Assembly (NCBI GenBank): GCA_018830605.1
Contig: JAHJRZ010000069.1
Span: forward strand, 1 to 8,614
Direction: 5' to 3'
Length of the DNA stretch: 8,614 nt
Source: Patescibacteria group bacterium
Lineage (GTDB): Bacteria > Patescibacteriota > UBA1384 > JAHJRZ01
Shown here: positions 1 through 5,143 of the stretch, one piece after another
Layout of the letters: every line of letters starts with the position of its first letter
Position numbering within the stretch: the stretch's first letter is position 1
The notes under the pieces: model-generated
Seen by the model: the letters and a program-made list of their open reading frames with translations, nothing else
Database searches by the model: none
What the model was told of the DNA's origin: nothing
Made by a program: the position numbers and the translations under genes

Positions 1-744
1 AATAAATGGAGCCAGATTAAATATAAAAAGGGAATCAAGGATGCCCGGCGGGGCAAGCTTTTTTCACGTTTGGGCAAGAATATTACTATTGTCGCTAAAA
101 ACGGCGGCGATCCGCAGATGAATCCAACTCTAAAAATGGCGATTGACCAAGCCAAAGCGGCTAATATGCCGGGTGACAATATTGAGCGCGCCATTAAGCG
201 CGGCACAGGCGAGATTGAGGGAGCGGAGATCGAAGAGATGAAGATCGAGGCCTATGGCCCGGCTGGGATTGCCTTACTTATTAAAGTAATTACTGATAAT
301 AAAAATCGCTCCCTCGCCGAAATTAAAGGAATTTTTCAAAAGCATAATGCCAAGATGGCAGACTCCGGCTCGGTTTCTTACCTTTTTTCGCCCAAAGGCG
401 AGATAAAACTTCGTGAGATGGCGAACCAGCCGAAGACCAAAGAGGTATTGGAGGAGTTAATTATTGAATCAGGGGCGGACGATTTTAGCGATTTAGAAAA
501 TGGATTTTTAGTATATACTAAAGCGAGCGACCTCGGTAAGGTGAAGAAATTTTTTGAAGAAAAAGGACTCGCTATCGAATCAGTTAAACTTGTTTTGGAG
601 GCAAAAGAGCTATTAGAAATTACTGATATTGAAACAGCTAAAAAAATATTAAGTCTCCTCAATGAGCTTGAAGAACAGGATGATGTGAATGAGATAAGCA
701 CTAATTTTGATATTGATGAGTCATTATTAAAGGAGATTTCTTGA
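1..744 (+). CDS. yebC: YebC/TACO1-family translation factor (5' truncated)
   Basis: The reading frame is open from the first base. The visible protein is 247 aa and begins NKWSQIKYKKG, the usual YebC N-terminus, so only about four residues (typically MSGH) are missing. A TTG at 70 is internal and is not the start. Family hallmarks follow in order: GKLFSRLGKNITIVAKNGG, NPTLKMAIDQAKAANMP, DNIERAIKRGTGE, EAYGPAGIALL, TDNKNRS and DSGSVSYLF, then the acidic C-terminal domain ending DESLLKEIS. YebC proteins were long called transcriptional regulators (PmpR); more recent work on the family and on mitochondrial TACO1 supports a ribosome-associated role at proline-rich stretches. The stop (TGA) is immediately followed by the ruvC ATG, a common bacterial gene order that points to co-transcription. 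The family call is very secure; the cellular role is from family knowledge only. Confidence 0.95.
   Translation, partial: NKWSQIKYKKGIKDARRGKLFSRLGKNITIVAKNGGDPQMNPTLKMAIDQAKAANMPGDNIERAIKRGTGEIEGAEIEEMKIEAYGPAGIALLIKVITDNKNRSLAEIKGIFQKHNAKMADSGSVSYLFSPKGEIKLREMANQPKTKEVLEELIIESGADDFSDLENGFLVYTKASDLGKVKKFFEEKGLAIESVKLVLEAKELLEITDIETAKKILSLLNELEEQDDVNEISTNFDIDESLLKEIS
731..735 (+). promoter_or_regulatory. Shine-Dalgarno of ruvC
   Basis: AGGAG lies nine bases upstream of the ATG at 745 and within the last codons of yebC. It is one of the few well-spaced ribosome binding sites in this window and fixes the ruvC start. Confidence 0.75.
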
Positions 745-1245
745 ATGAAAATATTAGGCATTGACCCCGGCACAGCCAGGATTGGCTGGGGATTAGTCAA
801 GAGCAACGAGGACAGAGTCGAGAGTTTGGGTTATGGGCTCATTAAGACGCATAAGGATACCTCGCCGGAAAAACGGCTGGAGCATATTTTCCGCCAGATT
901 TCTGCTATAATAATAAGCGAGAAGCCGGATTTATTGGCGATTGAGCGGCTCTTCTTCTGCCGCAATGCCTTGACCGCGATGGCGGTGAGCGAAGCGCGTG
1001 GAGTGATTCTGCTGGCGGCAAGCATCAACAAAACAGAGATTGCCGAATACACACCCATGCAGATTAAAGAAGCGGTCACAGGATACGGTCGAGCGGATAA
1101 AAAACAAGTGACCGCGATGGTCAAGACAATTCTAAAATTAAAAGAAGCGCCCAAGATTGATGATACAGCTGATGCTTTGGGAGTCGCCATCTGCGCCTCC
1201 GGCTGCCATAAATTGAAACAGAAGATAAAAGTCAACTATGCCTAA
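745..1245 (+). CDS. ruvC: Holliday junction resolvase RuvC
   Basis: This is a 166-aa protein of normal RuvC length. RuvC is the nuclease that cuts Holliday junctions symmetrically as a dimer, working with the RuvAB branch-migration motor. The acidic catalytic set is visible: D7 in MKILGIDPGTARIGWG, E67 in LLAIERLFF, and D140 and D143 in IDDTADALGVAI. The region EYTPMQIKEAVTGYGRADKKQV (about 101-122) is also typical. The start is fixed by an AGGAG at 731-735, nine bases before the ATG, inside the yebC end, with zero intergenic bases. ruvA and ruvB do not follow, although they often do in other bacteria; a galT-family gene overlaps the ruvC end by 8 bp instead. Nothing suggests loss of activity. 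Confidence 0.97.
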   Translation: MKILGIDPGTARIGWGLVKSNEDRVESLGYGLIKTHKDTSPEKRLEHIFRQISAIIISEKPDLLAIERLFFCRNALTAMAVSEARGVILLAASINKTEIAEYTPMQIKEAVTGYGRADKKQVTAMVKTILKLKEAPKIDDTADALGVAICASGCHKLKQKIKVNYA

Positions 1246-2218
1246 ATTAAGGCAAAATATTATCACCGGAGATTGGGTGGTTATTTCACCAGAACGGGCA
1301 AAACGGCCGGAAGATTTTGTGGTTGAAAAACACGAACCCAAAACTCAATCTAAGGAGAATTGCCCATTTTGTCCTCCTGATGGCACAGCCTATAAAACAA
1401 AAATTCGAGGCTGTGAGACAGAACATATTTATGTTATTCCCAATAAATTTCCCGCCTTTGTTGATCAGGACGAAGTAATTGAAGAGGGTGGTGATTTTTA
1501 TTCCTCTTATAAAAGCTTGGGAGCTCATGAGGTTATTAGTTTAAAGGATCACGACGCGGAGATTCCAGAATTGAGTGATGATGTTTTATTTGAATTATTT
1601 GATACTTATCGCCAGAGAATGGCATATCTTCAGAGAAATCCGGTGATCGAGTACATTATGGCGATCCATAATTTTGGAGCAGAAGCCGGCGCCTCGATTG
1701 ACCATCCGCACAGCCAGTTCTTTGCTTCCTCGATCATTCCGACTTATGCAGGGAGAGAACTTTACGGTTCGAGAAAATTTTATAAAGAAAACAAAGAGTG
1801 CGTCTACTGCCGCCTCATTCAAGAGGAGCGGGCAGCGGAAATAAGGATCGTTGCAGAAAATTCCGGCTTTGTCGCTTTTACTTTTTTTGCTTCAAGATTT
1901 CCGTTTGAGGTTTGGATTCTGCCTAAAAAACACTCGGCCCGCTATGAGATAATTACCAAGGATGAGCTCAAAAAGCTAATTGAAGTTTTTTCAGAAATAA
2001 TGAAGAAGCTTGATTCGCGTTTGAATCATCCACCTTATAATTATTTTATCCATACGGCGCCCGCCAAAATCGGGCATCATTCGATCTATTATCATTGGCA
2101 TTTAGAGATCTGTCCGCGTCTCTCAAAACTCGGCGGTTATGAGATCGGCTCGGATGTCGTAATCGATGTCGTCTCTCCAGAATCAGCCGCCGAATTTTTG
2201 CGTCAAACCCACGAATAA
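1238..2218 (+). CDS. galT: GalT-family nucleotidyltransferase (galactose-1-phosphate uridylyltransferase-like, HIT superfamily)
   Basis: The protein is 326 aa. The N-terminus (LRQNIITGDWVVISPERAKRP) and CPFCPPD are standard for GalT. By alignment in the mind with E. coli GalT, the zinc set would be C42, C45, H105 and H156. The active site is DHPHSQ at 155-160, with H158 as the nucleophile that carries the nucleotidyl group and Q160 as the conserved Gln. A second CxxC (C188, C191) and a C-terminal HWH (286-288, before LEICPR) are also present. GalT exchanges UMP between UDP-glucose and galactose-1-phosphate in the Leloir pathway. Close relatives such as plant ADP-glucose phosphorylase share these motifs, so the sugar and nucleotide are not settled. 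No other Leloir gene is visible. The ATG overlaps the ruvC end by 8 bp with no strong Shine-Dalgarno, suggesting translational coupling. The stop codon lies inside the first 11-bp repeat unit. Confidence 0.87.
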   Translation: MPKLRQNIITGDWVVISPERAKRPEDFVVEKHEPKTQSKENCPFCPPDGTAYKTKIRGCETEHIYVIPNKFPAFVDQDEVIEEGGDFYSSYKSLGAHEVISLKDHDAEIPELSDDVLFELFDTYRQRMAYLQRNPVIEYIMAIHNFGAEAGASIDHPHSQFFASSIIPTYAGRELYGSRKFYKENKECVYCRLIQEERAAEIRIVAENSGFVAFTFFASRFPFEVWILPKKHSARYEIITKDELKKLIEVFSEIMKKLDSRLNHPPYNYFIHTAPAKIGHHSIYYHWHLEICPRLSKLGGYEIGSDVVIDVVSPESAAEFLRQTHE

Positions 2219-2255
2219 CTCGCGAATAATCTACTAATAACTCACGAATATCTTT
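2212..2255 (+). repeat. Direct 11-bp repeat array, block 1 (4 units)
   Basis: Four consecutive units run without a gap: CGAATAACTCG (2212), CGAATAATCTA (2223), CTAATAACTCA (2234) and CGAATATCTTT (2245). C at position 1 and AATA at positions 3-6 are constant in this block. The first unit contains the final codon and stop of the galT-family gene (GAA TAA). The 11-bp period is close to one helical turn. Confidence 0.8.
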
Positions 2256-2258
2256 AGG

Positions 2259-2287
2259 TTGACCAAGGATATTTTGTGTGTTAGGAT
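2259..2287 (+). promoter_or_regulatory. Sigma70-like promoter candidate for the protease/ATP-grasp cassette
   Basis: A -35 hexamer TTGACC (2259-2264, five of six matches) is separated by exactly 17 bases from TAGGAT (2282-2287, four of six). A TG one base upstream of the -10 gives an extended -10. Transcription would start near 2294, leaving a leader of about 92 bases before the ATG at 2386. The promoter sits between repeat blocks 1 and 2. The -10 is weak, so this needs experimental mapping. Confidence 0.5.
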
Positions 2288-2302
2288 TTTGGTAATATCA
2301 AA

Positions 2303-2346
2303 CAAATAACTCACTAATAAGCTACGAATAAATCGCTAATATTCGT
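2303..2346 (+). repeat. Direct 11-bp repeat array, block 2 (4 units)
   Basis: The same unit returns in perfect 11-base phase: CAAATAACTCA (2303), CTAATAAGCTA (2314), CGAATAAATCG (2325) and CTAATATTCGT (2336). C at position 1 and AATA at 3-6 are again constant. The block lies just downstream of the predicted transcription start, so it would be transcribed as the leader of the protease/ligase genes. Confidence 0.8.
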
Positions 2347-2378
2347 GAAAGATTTGTAGTTTATTTGTGAAGTATTAG
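2335..2378 (-). repeat. Inverted 11-bp repeat array, block 3 (4 units)
   Basis: Read on the minus strand from 2378 back to 2335 the same unit appears four times in phase: CTAATACTTCA, CAAATAAACTA, CAAATCTTTCA and CGAATATTAGC. C at position 1 and AAT at positions 3-5 hold in all four. The block faces block 2 and the two overlap at the near-palindrome around AATATT (2338-2343), which is the exact centre of symmetry. Confidence 0.78.
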
Positions 2379-2385
2379 TGAAAAA

Positions 2386-2847
2386 ATGACCAAAAGACAT
2401 TTTTACAAAAAGAGGCCGATTATCGGGCCGGTAGAAGAAGTAGTAATTTCTAATGGCGACAAAAAAAAGCATCGGGTCCTCGCCCGAGTTGACACCGGCG
2501 CTGATTTCTCTACCATTTGCGAAAAGTTAGCCAGCTCTGTTGGTTTTGAGAGAATTGTTCGGGAGCTTAAAAAAGTCGAGAGAATTATTAAGAAGCCAAC
2601 AAAGTATGTTAAGCAAGAAAAAAATATACTCAAAAGAATTAAAGGTGTGACCGGCGTAGTTCTCGTTAGGCAGACGGCGGGACTGACTCGTAGAGTATTT
2701 GTTCCTCTTAAAATCAAAATTGCCAACAGAATAATTAAGACGCAGGTGACGATCATCAAGCGCACTCATATGAAGTATCCGATGATTATCGGACGCGAAG
2801 ATCTCCAGAGAGAGGGGTTTATAGTTGATCCGAAGAGGAGAAGATGA
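2386..2847 (+). CDS. Retropepsin-like aspartyl protease, RimB / PF05618 ('ATP-dependent zinc protease') family
   Basis: This is a 153-aa, strongly basic protein (runs such as KKRP, KKKHR and DPKRRR). The catalytic loop of single-domain aspartyl proteases is present as ARVDTGADFSTI, with D36 as the predicted catalytic Asp. The matching C-terminal element is YPMIIGREDLQREGF (about 131-145). The DTGAD and IIGR-x-x-L pattern is the same as in retroviral proteases, which work as homodimers. Family members are small proteins often encoded beside RimK-type ligases, and two ATP-grasp genes follow here. The historical name 'zinc protease' is not supported: I see no HExxH. The start follows a hairpin with no Shine-Dalgarno (GTGAAAAA upstream), so initiation may be structure-dependent or leaderless. 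No signal peptide or membrane segment is visible. Its substrate is unknown. Confidence 0.82.
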   Translation: MTKRHFYKKRPIIGPVEEVVISNGDKKKHRVLARVDTGADFSTICEKLASSVGFERIVRELKKVERIIKKPTKYVKQEKNILKRIKGVTGVVLVRQTAGLTRRVFVPLKIKIANRIIKTQVTIIKRTHMKYPMIIGREDLQREGFIVDPKRRR

Positions 2848-2864
2848 TGCTTATTACTTAAAAA

Positions 2865-2870
2865 AGGAGG
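2865..2870 (+). promoter_or_regulatory. Shine-Dalgarno before the GTG-initiated ATP-grasp gene
   Basis: AGGAGG lies only three bases before the GTG at 2874, closer than usual. No upstream in-frame start is possible because of the TAA at 2859-2861. The next in-frame ATG (2970) would cut into the N-terminal domain, so the GTG is preferred. Confidence 0.6.
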
Positions 2871-2873
2871 AAG

Positions 2874-4259
2874 GTGGAAGATTTTTATCCTTTCAAGGAT
2901 TTAGTTTGTAAAAAAAATATTATCGGGGTCGGGGCGACTGCTTTTTCCAGACTCGGCCCCCAATTTTTTATGCCTAATTATCAGATACTCACTTTAAAAA
3001 AATCAGATGAGGATGAAGAGATTAAAAAAAATGTTTCTTTCAAAAAAATTAATTATGATCCCCAAAAAAGAAAATACTACAGCACCGTACTTGAAATACT
3101 GGATAGCCCGGGAGGAGAGATTTTTTTAAAGACATTCCAAGACCCAATTCTTTATCTTTATTTTGCCAATCGCAGCGTTGAGAGATTTTTAAAAAAGAAA
3201 AAGATTCGTTTTATTGGTACAGCCACCTCGCAATTTTTTAACCTTAGGAGTAAAGTAGGATTTTACAAGCTTTTAGATAAGCTTAAAATTATAACACCGC
3301 CGCATCTTTATCTCAAGAAAAAGGATTTAGATTATCAAAAGCTACATGCTAGATTTGGTGATTTTGTTATCCAGCGAGAGACGAGAGGAGGCGGCAAAGG
3401 GACGGTTTTTGTTTTTAAAGAAGATGATTTCAAAAAGGGGCTTTATAAATTCCAAAAATTATCCGAAGAAAAAATGCTACGCATGACCAAGTATATTCCC
3501 GGCACTTCGCCGAGTATAATTATTTGTATAACTTCAAGCGGCGCTATTTATTCTCCGTTGCAATATCAAATTCTCTCTCCTAAAAATTATGTCAATCCGC
3601 GTCTCAGCCAAGGCCAATTTGTCGGCCACGACTGGTCGAGCTCTGATTTTCCCAAAAAAATACAAAAGAAAGCTAAAGATATTGCTGAAAAATTAGGCAA
3701 TTATCTCAAAGGAAGCTATCGCGGAATTTTAGGCATTGATTTTGTTTTGGATGAAAAGAAAGAAGAGCTTTATCCGATTGAGTGCAATCCCCGTCTTTTG
3801 GGCTCGTTTCCTGTTTTTTCCATGATTCAGGAGAGAGAAGGCGAACCCCAAATACTCTATTATCACTTACTCTCTAATCTTTTTCCTCAAATAAAAATTA
3901 AAAGAGAAAAAATCAACCAGAGGATCTCAAAAAAGAAAAAAGGCGCGCAATTAATTCTTAACAACCGCCTCAAGGGCGAACTAAAAATTAAAAAATCAAT
4001 TAAAGCAGGAGTTTATAATTTTAAGCAGAATGAATTAAATTATCTTCGGCCCGGCTACTCGATCTGCGACCTTAATGACAAAGAAGAGTTTATCATCACG
4101 GATGGAATCTTGTCTGCCGGCACTATAATCGCTGAATACAGAAAGATCTGCAGGCTTTTAACTTTGGCAAAGATTCTTGATGATGATAAAATTAATTTAA
4201 ATCCCAAGATTCGCGCTATTTTAGACAAGATATATCAAAGAGCGGAAGAAGGAGAATGA
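2874..4259 (+). CDS. ATP-grasp domain protein, putative carboxylate-amine/peptide ligase
   Basis: The protein is 461 aa. An N-terminal pre-ATP-grasp region (about 15-120) begins NIIGVGATAFSRLG. The ATP-grasp core runs from about 125 to 335. It shows the glycine-rich loop FVIQRETRGGGKGTVFV (164-180), the metal/ATP ligands GIDFVLDE (D289), and YPIECNPRLLGSFP (E303, N305, R307). Residues about 340-461 form an extra lysine-rich C-terminal part with LRPGYSICDL and AGTIIAEYRKICRL, to which I cannot assign a known domain. Family members use ATP to make an acyl-phosphate and join a carboxylate to an amine. The arrangement recalls CarB-like or biotin-carboxylase-like ATP-grasp proteins more than RimK. 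GTG start; the last four bases overlap the next gene (ATGA), pointing to coupled translation. The exact substrate cannot be read from sequence. Confidence 0.8.
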   Translation: MEDFYPFKDLVCKKNIIGVGATAFSRLGPQFFMPNYQILTLKKSDEDEEIKKNVSFKKINYDPQKRKYYSTVLEILDSPGGEIFLKTFQDPILYLYFANRSVERFLKKKKIRFIGTATSQFFNLRSKVGFYKLLDKLKIITPPHLYLKKKDLDYQKLHARFGDFVIQRETRGGGKGTVFVFKEDDFKKGLYKFQKLSEEKMLRMTKYIPGTSPSIIICITSSGAIYSPLQYQILSPKNYVNPRLSQGQFVGHDWSSSDFPKKIQKKAKDIAEKLGNYLKGSYRGILGIDFVLDEKKEELYPIECNPRLLGSFPVFSMIQEREGEPQILYYHLLSNLFPQIKIKREKINQRISKKKKGAQLILNNRLKGELKIKKSIKAGVYNFKQNELNYLRPGYSICDLNDKEEFIITDGILSAGTIIAEYRKICRLLTLAKILDDDKINLNPKIRAILDKIYQRAEEGE

Positions 4260-5143
4260 GAATCTGTATTCTCGGGTCAAAAAAATCAAAGGAGACTAGG
4301 CTTTTATTAGCTGAAGCAGAAAAACGCGGGCACTCGGCCCAAGCCGTCTTGATTGACGATTTAATTTTTGCCGGAGGCAGGGAAAGAGTAATTATTTATA
4401 AAAATAAGGATATCGCCCATCTTTTTGATCTTTTTCTGGTGCGCGGCTTGAACCGCCACCCGGACGAGACCTTGCTCCTTTGCGCTTATCTGGCGGAGAG
4501 AGGAAGAGTGGTCGTAGATAAGAGGTTGGCTCATAAAAGATACTATCGCACCAAACTTGCCACCGCTTTCAAATTCGCCAAGAGCAGCATTAATTATCCC
4601 GCGACCTATTTTGTTTCAAGTTCGAAAAAGATTGGCGAGGTTCTTAAAAAAGTCAGCTTCCCTTTGATTGTCAAAGAAGTTTGGGGTATGCATAGCCAAG
4701 GGGTTTGGCGCTTTAGCTATAAAAAAGAGGCAGAAGATTTTTTAAAAGATAGAAAAGGCGAGTATCTGATCCAGGAGGATTTACACGAGGATGAGTATAT
4801 CCGAGTTTTTGTTGTAGGCAGAGAAGTCATTGGCGCGATAAAAAGAACCAAGAAGAGGTCGCTTGGGAGCCTGGCGGTTAAAGCAGGCGTCAGCTCAAAA
4901 AAAATTAAAGTAAGCCAAGAATTAAATAATCTGGCGCTTAAAGCGATGAAGATCTCGGGCAATGAGATCTGCGGCCTTGATTTTATCAAACACCAAGGCA
5001 AATATTATTTAATTGAGGCCAATCGGTCCCCGCAGTTCCGCGCTTTCTCCAAAATTACCAAGATTAATGTTGCCGCCAAGATAATTAGTTATTTAGAAGA
5101 TAAATTAAAAATAATCAATGAAAGACCAAGAGCCAAAAATTGA
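4256..5143 (+). CDS. RimK-like ATP-grasp ligase
   Basis: At 295 aa this is close to the usual RimK length. The start MRICILGSKK resembles RimK N-termini. ATP-grasp elements are FPLIVKEVWGMHSQGVWRF (K140 and the glycine loop), YLIQEDLH with the following IRVFVVGREVIGAIKR (adenine and phosphate contacts), and GLDFIKHQGKYYLIEANRSP (D242, E254, N256). The end ITKINVAAKIISYLE matches the RimK pattern 'KTTGIDIAGKMI'. RimK adds glutamates to the C-terminus of ribosomal protein S6; related enzymes make glutamylated cofactors and lysine carrier-protein conjugates. One feature differs: the RimK R-S-N stretch after the 'AIERR' strand is here G204-S205-L206, so substrate choice may differ. Its start overlaps the upstream ligase (ATGA) and its end overlaps the DUF1704 gene by 26 bp. 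Confidence 0.83.
   Translation: MRICILGSKKSKETRLLLAEAEKRGHSAQAVLIDDLIFAGGRERVIIYKNKDIAHLFDLFLVRGLNRHPDETLLLCAYLAERGRVVVDKRLAHKRYYRTKLATAFKFAKSSINYPATYFVSSSKKIGEVLKKVSFPLIVKEVWGMHSQGVWRFSYKKEAEDFLKDRKGEYLIQEDLHEDEYIRVFVVGREVIGAIKRTKKRSLGSLAVKAGVSSKKIKVSQELNNLALKAMKISGNEICGLDFIKHQGKYYLIEANRSPQFRAFSKITKINVAAKIISYLEDKLKIINERPRAKN

Larger units (their letters stand above)
2303..2378 (+). promoter_or_regulatory. Long imperfect hairpin/cruciform in the cassette leader
   Basis: Folding about the centre between 2340 and 2341 pairs 30 of 38 positions by my hand count, including three G.U pairs. The mismatches fall at 2304, 2309-2310, 2315, 2330-2332 and 2337. A second register is possible: CACTAATA at 2312-2319 pairs perfectly with TATTAGTG at 2373-2380, followed by a nine-pair inner helix of 2324-2332 with 2360-2368. 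An A-run rather than a T-run follows, so it is not an intrinsic terminator. The structure ends 5-7 bases before the next start codon. Confidence 0.65.
2219..2385. other. Intergenic region carrying repeats, promoter candidate and structured leader
   Basis: This 167-bp gap is the only substantial non-coding stretch between genes here. It holds two blocks of direct 11-bp repeats, one inverted block, a sigma70-like promoter candidate between the blocks, and a long imperfect hairpin that ends at the next start codon. I see no open reading frame of note and no hairpin followed by a T-run, so no standard terminator for galT. Confidence 0.85.

Noticed and set aside
831..1235. Antisense open frame of 134 codons over ruvC, and similar antisense frames over yebC (378-806), the DUF1704 gene (5864-6082) and the ATPase (7034-7333)
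   Set aside because: All lie opposite well-conserved genes, have no recognisable motifs, and show compositions expected from the reverse complement of coding DNA.
2269..2299. Hairpin GATATT/AATATC around the promoter -10
   Set aside because: It is a six-pair, AT-only stem with a loop of roughly 20 bases and is easily expected by chance in this composition.
2212..2380. CRISPR array
   Set aside because: Units are 11 bp, degenerate and directly adjacent with no spacers, and no cas gene is present.
2303..2385. Intrinsic terminator after galT
   Set aside because: The hairpin is followed by an A-run on the plus strand, not a T-run, and is AT-rich with many mismatches.
2844..2861. Tiny ORF (ATG ATG CTT ATT ACT TAA) between the protease and the first ligase
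   Set aside because: Five codons only, overlapping the protease stop, with no independent support as a leader peptide.
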